A stretch of 64,000 nucleotides of DNA, from the NCBI RefSeq assembly GCF_034931005.1, contig NZ_JAYGIN010000023.1, forward strand, positions 1-64,000, written 5' to 3'. Under the pieces are notes generated by a model. The model did no database searches. It was not told where the DNA came from and worked only from the letters and a program-made list of their open reading frames with translations. Made by a program: the position numbers and the translations under genes. This DNA is from Arcicella sp034931005 (lineage in GTDB: Bacteria > Bacteroidota > Bacteroidia > Cytophagales > Spirosomataceae). Positions 35,601 through 41,425 of the stretch are shown piece by piece (the first letter of the stretch is position 1; each line of letters starts with the position of its first letter).

Positions 35601-37461
35601 TATCGTCTGTTCCTTGATTGGCATTAGTAAATTTACTTTGTGCAGGCGCTACAAATTCTACTTGATATGCACCCGATGTCAAATTACCGAAAGTATATTT
35701 ACCATTGACATCAGTTGTTATTGATGTTTGGAATGCTGTTCCTTTATATAAGTTAACAACTACACCTGCAATTCCTGGTTCGCCTAAATCTTGAATGCCG
35801 TTTGAGTTATCGTCACGCCATACAAAATCTCCGATTGAACCCACATTACCGATGACACCTGCATCGATATCAAAATTATCTTTGTCTTTTCCAGTTTTCT
35901 CTACGTCAATTGAAATAACTGATGTAAATCCATCTGTGCCAGCATCACTGTCATTTATGTCAGTAGTACCAGCAGCTTTTGAAGGCGAAAAAGATTGTCC
36001 TGGAAGGAGTCCAAATCTAACCTTATAAGTACCTGTTAATAAAGAATCAAATATATATTTACCATTATTATCTGTAATTGTGGAATCAAGTTTTGTAATA
36101 CCATCTGCTTTATAAAGAATTACTTTTACTCCTATATTTCCACTCTCTCCTAAATCTTGCTTTCCGTCTCCGTTATAGTCTTTAAATACATAATCACTAA
36201 TTGAACCAAGTGGGCCAGGAATAAATTTCGCTGGACAACATCCCGTAGCAGGACAATTTTTATTGGTTGCTGTAAATGCAAATTCTGTATAAGCAGTAAT
36301 ACTTGAAACTGTTAAAGTATCTTTTGCAGCATTAAGTGATACACCTGGTGTATTTGCTGTAATAGCAGTTGCAGCACCTGTACCTACTTTTATTGTCCAA
36401 GCAATATTTGTATAACCTACTGGCAATCCAATTTTAAACTCATCTCCTTGATAAAAATAATCCGCAACTGACAAACATACAGCGTCTTGGTCGTCTTCGT
36501 TGAGGTCATTATTATTTGGACTTGAATCGTAGTCAACTTCATTCTCTTTCGTAATCTGTGCAATATTAAATGAAAGACCACGAGAAGTAACCGTAGCAAC
36601 CACTGTCATCGTCAAGTCGGCAGAAGCACTAACATTGCCAATATTCCATTTAATAGACGTTACTCCTGCAACAGTAGTATTAGATGTTGAACCAACGCCT
36701 GACACATTTACAGATTTGAATGTTACCCCATCAGGCAAAACATCAGTCAGTTCGACACCCGTAGCTGCCGCACCTGCATTGTTTACTTTAATGGTATAAG
36801 TAACATCAGTTCCCAAAGCAGGACTCTGATTATCAATCGTCTTTTTGACTGACAAATCAGGGTTAGTAGTCAATGAAACTCCCTGAGATAATGCTCCAAA
36901 CGCTGTAAACAACGTCAAAAACACTACGCCCATCCAAGTTCTCAGACTCTGATGATTAAATGATTTACTGCTGAGTAGTTGTGAACCACCCAATTGCGAT
37001 AAAATGCCAAAATCCCGCTTGACGAAGCCAAGAGGGGCATTATTATCGGGGGCGGTACCGACTATTACCGATAGAAAGTTCTTAAATTTCTCCAAGAACT
37101 GCCCACTAAGCGACTCCTCACTACTCGTAATCGCTCGTCTCAGGTAAGTAAAAAGATTCATTTGCTGTATGTTTAATTGATAATTTGTATGCGAGAATTG
37201 TGATTTTTGCTTAACCACAACAGCAGGAATAGCAGATTCAACCACTGCATTGGGCTGTGGCTGAATTGTATTTATTGGTTCATTCATAAATACAGTTTCA
37301 ACTAATGATTCAGAGATTTCTTCCTGAATAAATAGTTTCTTGACTTTCCTGAACAAGTCTTTAGCTACAAGAAAAGCACTTTTCTTTGCTAAAGGTTGTA
37401 ATGAAATAGTAAGGTTCGTTTGGTTGCTTGCACCATCAGTGAACGTAGAAGTTCCTTCCAT
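23605..37461 (-). CDS. Giant T9SS type-B adhesin-like surface protein, 4618 residues
   Basis: Domains from the N-terminus: a 175-residue leader of unclear role, then a hydrophobic signal-like segment (about 176-193, MGVVFLTLFTAFGALSQ). One DUF11 domain is followed by an Ig-like segment and six SdrD B-like domains (SIGDYVFNDNNGNGIQD type, Ca-binding Asp/Asn-rich). Then come Ig-like domains and two DUF11 domains, 12 Cys-rich Ig-like repeats (ICAGESVTLTA pattern), more Ig-like units, about seven DUF11 and three DUF11-like units. The C-terminal gliding-motility-associated domain of about 100 residues carries FIPQGFSPNGDGTNDKFVI, then IFNRWGGVVYAS, then LPDGTYFYCV, which is the type-B sorting signal. 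Predicted to be exported by T9SS and displayed as a long fibre used for attachment or gliding. It is followed by PorP/SprF and PorE-like genes. The start is uncertain: an internal ATG just before the hydrophobic segment would give a normal signal peptide. Confidence 0.93.
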   Translation of the reverse strand: MEGTSTFTDGASNQTNLTISLQPLAKKSAFLVAKDLFRKVKKLFIQEEISESLVETVFMNEPINTIQPQPNAVVESAIPAVVVKQKSQFSHTNYQLNIQQMNLFTYLRRAITSSEESLSGQFLEKFKNFLSVIVGTAPDNNAPLGFVKRDFGILSQLGGSQLLSSKSFNHQSLRTWMGVVFLTLFTAFGALSQGVSLTTNPDLSVKKTIDNQSPALGTDVTYTIKVNNAGAAATGVELTDVLPDGVTFKSVNVSGVGSTSNTTVAGVTSIKWNIGNVSASADLTMTVVATVTSRGLSFNIAQITKENEVDYDSSPNNNDLNEDDQDAVCLSVADYFYQGDEFKIGLPVGYTNIAWTIKVGTGAATAITANTPGVSLNAAKDTLTVSSITAYTEFAFTATNKNCPATGCCPAKFIPGPLGSISDYVFKDYNGDGKQDLGESGNIGVKVILYKADGITKLDSTITDNNGKYIFDSLLTGTYKVRFGLLPGQSFSPSKAAGTTDINDSDAGTDGFTSVISIDVEKTGKDKDNFDIDAGVIGNVGSIGDFVWRDDNSNGIQDLGEPGIAGVVVNLYKGTAFQTSITTDVNGKYTFGNLTSGAYQVEFVAPAQSKFTNANQGTDDTKDSDVGAAGKSQIVNIDITKATTDTLRNNPQIDAGIIPLGSIGDYVFNDNNKDGIQNAGDTPVAGVKVYLLDKDGNKIDSTETGVNGKYNFFVPSGDYYVQFTKQPGQSYSPTGAGTSSTDSDADVTTGKSGKITIDASKPVGDPARDNSTVDAGLIGNLGSIGDFVWRDDNSNGIQDLGEPGIAGVVVNLYKGTAFQTSTTTDANGIYNFGNLTSGAYQVEFVAPTQSKFTNANQGTNDTKDSDVGAAGKSQIINIDVTKAATDTLRNNPQIDAGIIPLGSIGDYVFNDNNGNGIQDAGDTPIVGLIVTLTDKNGVVLASYPTDADGKYEFIVPAGQYIVVFNKPAGSTFSPTGAGTTATDSDAGADGKSGIITIDTTKPVNDPARNNTTIDAGLIPNKGTIGDYVWTDANGNNKQDVGETGVSGVTVELYDGTGTTKLKSTITDATGKYFFNDLESGAYKVKFILPSGKTFVTPNTGTTTEDSDAGVGGFSGVINIDVTKPLGDIGRNNLTIDAGIKADCNINAGTLATTTPNFCLPAAGSVILEATTATAPTVPTGYSVKYVLTQGTNLVIQQIANAPTFTVNAAGDYTIHTLVFDNNSANGSYLDLSTVVLGTTKASDLLSTISTNNLCAALDATGTKFKVGTIPAGPQVAGGTICAGGSITLGTPNVSDPVYHWFNVITGGTPFATSSSVTVSPTFTTNYYVSTLANTPNACESLRTKVTVTVNAKPNNPVAKSSISNDCTRNLQTVNLADAITTIPTGATIEWHVSNSVNSAIVTNTTAVGAGTYYAFAKSTAGCYSAAVAVTVIINSCVCADPATVSIAPLAAICGNTTTPPVQLSATIGGGATSGTWTSNGTGTFDNTGSLTAKYSPSAGDIANGSVELTFTTNDPDGTDIKCSAASAKVILTIKAKPQAPYNLKCDTLVCLGESSKLFAVSQGNIVKWYSSLTSNTPLIVLSTDDEIQAGFTPTAPNAEGVYTYYAEATTLEGCISERSSISFRVKKCFTDLAVIKKIVDAPDAQSAPSYLLGQTITYSIEAQNLGTAKATDVKIVDILPVGATYVSSTPSGEYNTTTGTWTIGDLTAGSTKALLIQVTLGKVGSVVNTAEISGSNEDPTKKDNNISTVTINVIDIADLSLTKTVSKTEVNVGETVEYTITVLNSGPNTATNVEVKDKLPAGLTFVSSSTLTENAGTLTGTVASLAKGTSTNFTFKAKVMASGKIKNMAEVSKSDQKDPDSTPNNASTKPDEDDDDSVEINSTLVCNLEKPTIACGCTQKSICLGGSVTLTATGCENSTFVWSNGDLGASITVSPKTNQTYTVYCKKDDCKSESSNAVEVKVIVVDSPLLSAAPSKICAGESTTLTAKGCGGVVEWQTSPKQTGPQITVNPTVSTTYKAVCKEFECVSPEATVDVIVTPTPNAPTIVCAKGEICPGETITLTAINCNGQVKWSTGQETTTITVFPTTTTNYTATCSFKGCTSAVSTPYVLTVKPIDVPIIKTSDLIVCVGGSATLTAEGCTGKVTWYYGDKNETGATIIVKPTTTTIYYATCSSTVCHSDKSAPVTVQVVNPAPPIVSSGTSTICAGSSVDLTATGCESGIVTWSDGQKGSVITVKPLVSTSYTATCSIGTCVSEASIKRNITVTDFAKPTITADKLTVCVGQSITLTANGCNGTVKWSDGVTGSPRTITPTADVKYTATCESTTCKSDNSNELSVKVNTAGPAPVVSCAKTEICAGESVTLTAAGCEGGTVKWSDNSTGTSITVKPSVTTIYTAKCVTNTCESVNSNETKITVNPAVVLNLTASASNDKICAGTEVTLTLAGCTTGTVTWTGGSTGATIKVKPTETTTYTATCTGVACAKDASASVKVTVLPGATTPNITPTNTQICAGAEVTLTANNCNGTLLWSNGATTATITVKPSITTIYSVQCKVEGCGESKTSEPVTVKVGTPDAPTVVSTPPSVCAGGSVVLTATGCTSGTVVWSNGKTGVSISETVNATTTYSAVCKLGTCNSPESNKVTVTVTIPSVPTISCATSTICAGSTVTLVASGCEGTVKWSDGQTGTIVTTAPTVTTDYTATCTIGTCTSAPSSVATVNVGNPPAPHITCNATSICQGIQITLTASGCDGTVIWNDGQVGNVITAKPNATTKYTAICKFDKCESGKSNDVTVTVGAGLSTPKTKNLTNVCPFLTVDLASGVTSGLSAGGTFEYHTGVLPSSPLVSSPNAVGTGTYYVFEKTASGCYSAPGVINTYINTDCTPKDCAKTPSTVSAGADATICAEKVYKLSGTFGGAATSVTWTTTGTGTFDNPMLPTATYRSSLADVLAGTVKLIVTTNDPDGTGTCKAAADTMVLTMQGVKFKPLVSIKGNLTTCGTDTVTLTATAGNYGYKWFKVGSTTEIASTRSITVASSGSYYFKLVDANKCCSIESDTATVNYLIAPSAPVANSVKIDRGTTVDLSKLVVSNTPTGATLVFKTGANANSTTVANPSAVGAGIYYACYKSAQGCFSGTTKITVENKAEVTSPTDSDIEIVVTTENNIALDSTVKVTIKVTNKGPATAKGVSVSSPIPTGLTFVSQTGGLVRNGSLLSGSIDSLISGGVKIYTWIGKISGTTTSVTVGATGGSNNPDPNPNNNNGSNPGGSSTVTVPSPNSSDIVVTITTDKINYAVGDTVTTTITVRNLGPATAKNVTISSAIPDKLTYVSQTGGLTKTGSVLTGKLDSLVKDGVKVYIYKSVLNGAGPVVIGGTGTSNNPDPNPNNNNGTGTGGSVTINPTLPSGADVVVTITTDKSNYAVGDTVTTTITVKNLGPQTAKGINVSSTLPSILEYIGQTGGLAKAGSVLSASLDSLGKDSVKVYTFKAKVIGNGTTTITASSTSTTTDPNPTNNSGSGSGGATIVVGSTTQTGADVVITITTDKASYAKGETITTTITVTNLGPQTAKGINIASVIPGTFTYVSQTGGLVKNGSLLTATLDSLIKGGVKVYTYTATLNTDVETTIAAGGTSITADPNPSNNNGSGAGKTIINVGKVDNTVADVAVVITSDKTTAKVGENVNFLLTLTNNGPATAKQVVLTNAIPAGMTFVSSSTGQTLTSGAVTVSLDSLLKGQTRTYAYVATMNVKSNVTNTVSVNSLLDNVGPNNFSFVTINGDTTTVVTPPAGTGKLDLALAFTADKQLTALNDEVTFTLTVKNNGPAIATNVVVDNLLPKHLSFVSGDPAKNGDTLRVAIVSIPVGSSQVFTYKAKVAKDTIIYNTAKITKTTPTDSILTNNVTTVVLVPANDTTYADLGVLITANKATYKKGENVTYTVTLTNNGAGKAKDVKLCNPLPSGLTYVSGTGVVKAGDSLTIAVDTISKGSTRTFTYITTASNSGTIANTVKICNTSKVDLITTNNSSTSTITVRDTSVTVDCKLGLAMAVIDTAKVSEGVYNVTYRLIAKNFCKDTLRNVTLTSNLASTFKTPVTCEIVGKPNTGVSTNLIVNDAFSKTDSSLVKVGSFMLPGASDTVKYVVKVTLNGNKGPFFSQATVTGVKPDNTVLTAKSSDGANVNGTPSRTVLRFDLPNTRIGVAKEVVVTALKNDSTTFWTVPYRIRVVNMGATNITKLSVKDSLDAVFTAKGAVIVGTPILIATPGLKANPNYTGKGANTDLLLPEESTLLKGDTAIIDLTVRVNTAGSTDAENIFNNVAVGTATGTDNATYKDISTNGNNPDSNGDKDPSNDNVATPVQLKNVVNSEVSIGLALASQVDTIPLADSTYNVTLIMTAKNYGRVGLAKVRLCTNIGNTIGQQVEAWKLVGTPRVVRGNATINSNFNGRADSTLTKTDSTFLAVGDSIVVAYMVNVKRPVNDTIFTQGIAKAVSALDSTKSTSDISVNGINPDLNGDGKPDEATPTPIIFKGAVILSELFIPQGFSPNGDGTNDKFVIQGVNKATEKVELIIFNRWGGVVYASQDYENDWAGAANQGVKVVGDGQGLPDGTYFYCVTRSNRITGEKIDTTPKVRYMTISR
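23930..28060 (-). repeat. C-terminal DUF11 array of the adhesin
   Basis: Seven DUF11 units with starts such as DIVVTITTDKINYAVGDT, ADVVVTITTDKSNYAVGDT and DLGVLITANKATYKKGEN, then three DUF11-like units (GLAMAVID, GVAKEVVV, GLALASQV). Neighbouring units 2-4 are the most alike, which suggests recent local duplication. Confidence 0.75.
29100..31800 (-). repeat. Twelve Cys-rich Ig-like repeats of the adhesin
   Basis: Twelve units of about 225 bp with the pattern IC-AGE-VTLTA-GC-GTVKWSDG-TG-ITVKP-TTYTATC-C. Most units have four cysteines at fixed places, enough for two disulfides per domain. Spacing and core residues are regular across the whole array. Confidence 0.8.
34050..36215 (-). repeat. 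Six SdrD B-like domains with a 723-bp duplicated pair
   Basis: Six coding units of about 360 bp starting with GSIGDYVF or GSIGDFVW and Asp/Asn-rich loops. Units 2 and 4 are almost identical at DNA level: about 34738-35130 matches 35461-35853 at an offset of 723 bp, and units 3 and 5 match next to them. A two-domain block was therefore copied recently or is kept alike by gene conversion. Confidence 0.8.
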
Positions 37462-38491
37462 CTGTTGCTTTGTTAATAAATTAATGTTCTAAACATATTA
37501 TATATTTAGGGCTAAGGTGTTTTTCTGTATCCAAAATACTATGTTAAAATAATACTTTTTAGAGGTTTCAGGTACAAAAGAAACAATCGAGACATCGTAA
37601 CACAGTACAATGACTCCATAAATAATCCTCCAAAACTGTGCCAAAAAGAAATATCACTCAATAGGCAACGACAAATAAACAAAACCCTGCCCATAAAGCA
37701 TTGAAAACTAACACCTTAACATACCACTCCCAATCACTTAAAAAATATTGGACTATCATTTCCATAGTTAAATACCTCAAACATATTGTTCGAGTTAGCT
37801 CAAAAATAGAATAGTCTGGTTTAGCGAAAATTATGCCAAAAAAATACCAGCAGACTTCTAAATAGAATCTGAATAATTAATAAAATAAAAAGGAAATTAC
37901 AGCTTATTATGTACCAAAAAATTTGGACACAACAAAAACAGGATACCTTTTAAGGTAAAGGAAGGAATGACAAGAAAAATATAAGTTTTATATGCGAGCG
38001 AAGGCTATTCCTAACGGTTATATGCTTTCAGATACAAATAAAAGAAGTTTTTTTTATAATTGCAAATAGAAATAGAAAAATCAATCTAACCAAGTATTAG
38101 AATGTTATGAATGTTTATTTTGATTGTGGATGATTTTAGTCCACCAATCTTCTTGATAATATGGACACATCTATTTTACTCCTTAAAATTTTGGGTTCAA
38201 AACGTCTGAGAATCTTTTATTCAAGCATAATATGAGGACTATTTCAGATTATCGGCAGGAAAATGGCTTTGTTTTATTTTTTTTCACAAAAAACTATTCG
38301 TAATCTACTAAATATCAACAAATTAGCACACATAAAATTAATTATTTTTCATGCCGTTTTAAAAATGAAAAAATGCACTTGAAATACTATTTATCCTTTA
38401 CAACAAGGACAAATTAATTATTTTCAAAAAATATCTTTTTTTTTCCTCTTACAAGCAATAGTACAAAAAAAAATCGTGTAATCTTGTATAG
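37462..38491. other. 1.03 kb AT-rich divergent intergenic region
   Basis: Lies between the adhesin gene (minus) and the ECF sigma gene (plus). I see no open frame of credible composition, no RNA gene and no strong repeat. The length is large for this genome, so it may hold complex regulation of the adhesin. Confidence 0.5.
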
Positions 38492-39028
38492 ATGGGTACT
38501 GAACAATTAATACAAACTCTAAAAAAATGTCGTAAGAACGACCGAAATGCACAGCGGGAGCTTTATGAAGGCTTCTACCGCTTTGGGCTGTCGGTGTGTT
38601 TACGATATGTGGCTGATATTGATACGTCCCGAGAATTATTGAATGATGGTTTTATGAAAGTATTTACTAATATTGAGCAATACAAACCAGAATATCCTTT
38701 TGTTAGTTGGTTTAAACGCATTTTGATTAATACTTGTATTAACCATCTAAGAAAGTCTCATCAAAATGTTCCTACTGCTGAATTATTGGAGGCTCAGGAT
38801 GTTGGTTTTGAATTAGATTTGTTCGGTAAATTCTCAGTAGAAGAAATTGGACATTTAATTCAGCAATTATCCCCTGCATATAGAACAGTATTTAATCTAC
38901 ACGTTATTGAAGGGTATGAACACAAAGAAATTGCAGAAATGTTAAATATTACTGTTGGAACATCCCTTTCTAACTTACATAAAGCAAGAAAAAAGTTACA
39001 AGAATTAATTTTATACAGTGAAGATTGA
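38492..39028 (+). CDS. ECF-type RNA polymerase sigma factor
   Basis: 178 residues, typical ECF length. Region 2 spans about 15-85 (DRNAQRELYEGFYRFGLSVC and ELLNDGFMKVFTNIEQYKP, then FVSWFKRILINTCINHLRK). Region 4 spans about 115-172 (LIQQLSPAYRTVFNLHVIEG, then HKEIAEMLNITVGTSLSNLH, recognition helix near KARKKL). It directs core polymerase to promoters of an envelope-type regulon. The next gene encodes a protein with a short cytoplasmic part and one membrane helix, which could act as its anti-sigma factor. It is divergent from the giant adhesin gene, a possible target. Confidence 0.93.
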   Translation: MGTEQLIQTLKKCRKNDRNAQRELYEGFYRFGLSVCLRYVADIDTSRELLNDGFMKVFTNIEQYKPEYPFVSWFKRILINTCINHLRKSHQNVPTAELLEAQDVGFELDLFGKFSVEEIGHLIQQLSPAYRTVFNLHVIEGYEHKEIAEMLNITVGTSLSNLHKARKKLQELILYSED

Positions 39029-39273
39029 GCGTTTTACGCTATTAATGAATCTGTCTAAACTTATTCCTTTTGTTGTCAATCGTTCCGTTTGAAGTCAATG
39101 AGTTTAAAATTCACTCCGTGTAGCAATGTTATATCTGCTCCACGGTGGGTCAAAATTTTAAAAACACATTCATTATTTTCATCGTTGCGGCGAACCGCTC
39201 AAAACGAAAGTTTCAAGAGGTTCAATAATAAATATTATATGATAATGCACAACATTTCAAATATCTCTTAAAA

Positions 39274-40476
39274 ATGGAGGAGCAAGAAGATTTTGACAAT
39301 TTATATAGTTCAAAACTCCCCAACTTTGCTAATAATGATTGGCGGGCGTTGGAAGGACAATTGGAACGACACGACCTCAAACGTCAATTGAGGAAATTAA
39401 TGTGGGCGTTACCTGCAGTGGGAGGAATCATGCTGGCGGTATCAAGTGTGTTGTATTACCAGTTGAATCGAACACGGGAGCAAGTAAAAACGTTGGAAAC
39501 CCGATTAGTAAATGCTTATCAACAACAGCGAAATCTGCCTGAGATTAGTCCACAAAAAATATTCATACATGATACTATTTATAAACAGGTAATAATAAAA
39601 CAGATAGTCCGTGAGAGTTTTTCTCAAAACCCAGAATTAATTAATAACCAAAACAATATTTATTACGAAAAATATGGAAATAACTCTACTGAGAATCAAA
39701 TAATTACAGAAAGAGAAAAATTTATTGACATCCACAAATTGTCAGGAAAAAGTCCAGTTTTGAGTACAACAAATATTGGCGTGACAAATGATTTTTCAAA
39801 ATATAAAGGAGAGAGTTTTCCTGAAGATTCTGTTGTAGAAGAAAATCGGTTTTCATTAATTCCAAAATCTGTTAGTATTGGAATTAATGGTGGACTACAA
39901 AAAGCAATTGGCGATTTCTCTAATCAAAATGGTACTGCTATTGGTGCAAGGACAGTGCTTGGCTATCATAACCGAAAAGGACAGGAACGTTGGGGAATCG
40001 TGTTAGACTATCAACAAAACAATGTATCTTTTGATATTGATAAAAAAGAGGATATTGATAAATTAGGACCTCCTCCAAAAACCAATACAAAACCAAATGG
40101 TAGTAATCCAAGATTAGAAAAAGTTAATGTGTGTTTTTCGTCCTATAAATTGGGCTTAGGAGTAAGATACAACCTTTTATTTAGTGATAAAGTACGTCCA
40201 TACTTTGGAACAAATTGGTATGTGCAAATTCCAACTCAGGGTTTTGGTGATTATGAATTTGAAGATTATTTAAAACCTCGTAAAGTATTTCAGCAAGAAT
40301 CTATGATGCACTTGTTAGGTGTAAACGCAGGAGCAATTTTTTTCTTGACTAAAAATTTAGTAGCAAGTGGAGAGTTATTTTTCCAATCGCAGTTTTTGAA
40401 AGAGCCAAATATTATTCTAAATGCCCCAACAGTTTTAGGTGGACAAATAGGAATAAGCTATCGTTTTGGTAATTAA
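39274..40476 (+). CDS. Membrane-anchored protein with C-terminal beta-barrel-like domain, candidate anti-sigma partner
   Basis: 400 residues. About 43 cytoplasmic residues (LPNFANNDWRALEGQLERHD) come first, then one membrane helix at about 44-64 (LPAVGGIMLAVSSVLYYQL) and a coiled coil (TREQVKTLETRLVNAYQQQ). A polar linker runs to about 190. The last 210 residues read as outer-membrane beta-barrel strands ending ISYRFGN (SIGINGGLQKAIGDFS, YKLGLGVRYNLLFSDKVRPY). The order of sigma gene then this gene suggests that the N-terminal tail binds the sigma factor. I do not recognise a named family. The combination of inner membrane helix and barrel-like end is odd, because one chain would have to span the periplasm or the barrel fold must be something else. 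Confidence 0.6.
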   Translation: MEEQEDFDNLYSSKLPNFANNDWRALEGQLERHDLKRQLRKLMWALPAVGGIMLAVSSVLYYQLNRTREQVKTLETRLVNAYQQQRNLPEISPQKIFIHDTIYKQVIIKQIVRESFSQNPELINNQNNIYYEKYGNNSTENQIITEREKFIDIHKLSGKSPVLSTTNIGVTNDFSKYKGESFPEDSVVEENRFSLIPKSVSIGINGGLQKAIGDFSNQNGTAIGARTVLGYHNRKGQERWGIVLDYQQNNVSFDIDKKEDIDKLGPPPKTNTKPNGSNPRLEKVNVCFSSYKLGLGVRYNLLFSDKVRPYFGTNWYVQIPTQGFGDYEFEDYLKPRKVFQQESMMHLLGVNAGAIFFLTKNLVASGELFFQSQFLKEPNIILNAPTVLGGQIGISYRFGN

Positions 40477-40578
40477 AATCTATATTTATAAGTCGTATTT
40501 AATCTCAAAAAGTTTATTTTAGGGCTTTGCCTTTTAGATTCTCAACTCTTAAATATCTAATCATTAACCATAAATAAA

Positions 40579-41274
40579 ATGAATATTTCAAGTCTAAAAA
40601 AGACCTTGACTGGTCTTGCATTGCTTAGTATTTTGTTTAATACTCAAGCTCAAGAAGTTAAAGAAGTAACAAAAGAAGTTAAATCTGAACCAATTTTTGG
40701 CTCTGTATTAGAAAGAAAAATTGTCAAAGATTCGTCAAAAAAACATACTCCATTTAATCCATTAAAACCAGCATTTTTCAGAGTTGGAGTATTGGGTGGA
40801 AGTTTAATTGCCTTTGACAATTCGAGCAATGATAAAGTTGGCGGAACAATGGGACTAAGAATTGAATACGGCTTTTCAAATAGAATATCTTTAGTTGCTG
40901 ACTTTCAAGGAAATAGAACCAACAACTCAACTTTTTCGAGAGGACAATCTTCTTTAGGAGTTAACTGGATGCCGTTTAAAAGTAGAAGACTACAACCTTA
41001 TTTTGGTGCTGGTGTAGGCGTTGGTAGAGACGGAAATGGCTTCGGACGTTATGATGATAGACGTGGAGGTTCAAGACCATTTGACAACGACTATAACCGT
41101 AGAGGTGTTCAAGGATTTGCTTATGCAAGAACTGGCTTAAACTATGTGCTTGCCAAAAAGCTACTTGCTATTGGAGAAGCATCTTATCAAGTACCATTTA
41201 ATAATTCCACATCGAACGGAGGAGTTGCATTGAGGGTGGGATTAGCTTATCAATTCGGAAAAAACAAGAAGTAA
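40579..41274 (+). CDS. Outer membrane beta-barrel protein
   Basis: 231 residues. Signal peptide to about residue 24 (LALLSILFNTQAQE). A charged linker of about 45 residues precedes a small barrel from about 70 to 231: FFRVGVLGGSLIAFDNSS, GLRIEYGFSNRISLVADFQG, LQPYFGAGVGVGRDGNGFGR, and the closing strand VALRVGLAYQFGKNKK. An Arg/Asp/Gly-rich loop interrupts the middle. It belongs to the porin-like OMP_b-brl group. It lies 102 bp behind the membrane-anchored barrel protein, probably in the same sigma-linked transcript. Specific role unknown. Confidence 0.8.
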   Translation: MNISSLKKTLTGLALLSILFNTQAQEVKEVTKEVKSEPIFGSVLERKIVKDSSKKHTPFNPLKPAFFRVGVLGGSLIAFDNSSNDKVGGTMGLRIEYGFSNRISLVADFQGNRTNNSTFSRGQSSLGVNWMPFKSRRLQPYFGAGVGVGRDGNGFGRYDDRRGGSRPFDNDYNRRGVQGFAYARTGLNYVLAKKLLAIGEASYQVPFNNSTSNGGVALRVGLAYQFGKNKK

Positions 41275-41312
41275 AAATCAAGTTTTAATAATATAGAGTT
41301 TAAGTGTTTTGT

Positions 41313-41348
41313 AAACGTCGTAGAGATTCTCCACGACGTTTATTTTTT
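41313..41348 (+). terminator. Terminator of the sigma/barrel gene group
   Basis: Stem AAACGTCGT/ACGACGTTT (41313-41321 with 41333-41341), inner GAG/CTC, then TATTTTTTAT. Confidence 0.85.
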
Positions 41349-41360
41349 ATACACTAACGT

Positions 41361-41400
41361 AAAAAAGCAATCAAATGTTGTGAAACACCTGATTGCCTTT
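41361..41400 (-). terminator. Terminator of the pcaF transcript
   Basis: GCAATCA (41367-41373) pairs with TGATTGC (41390-41396); on the minus strand it is followed by six T. It lies 26 bp past the thiolase stop. Confidence 0.8.
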
Positions 41401-41425
41401 GGTAACGATACGCTATTTATTTTAT

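Noticed and set aside
23807..36028. Plus-strand frames up to 199 codons over the 4618-residue gene
   Set aside because: Antisense shadows of Thr/Val-rich repeats; same periodicity as the coding strand and no start context or domain.
39089..39271. 60-codon frame between sigma factor and barrel gene
   Set aside because: No domain, no signal peptide and no conservation clue; treated as intergenic.
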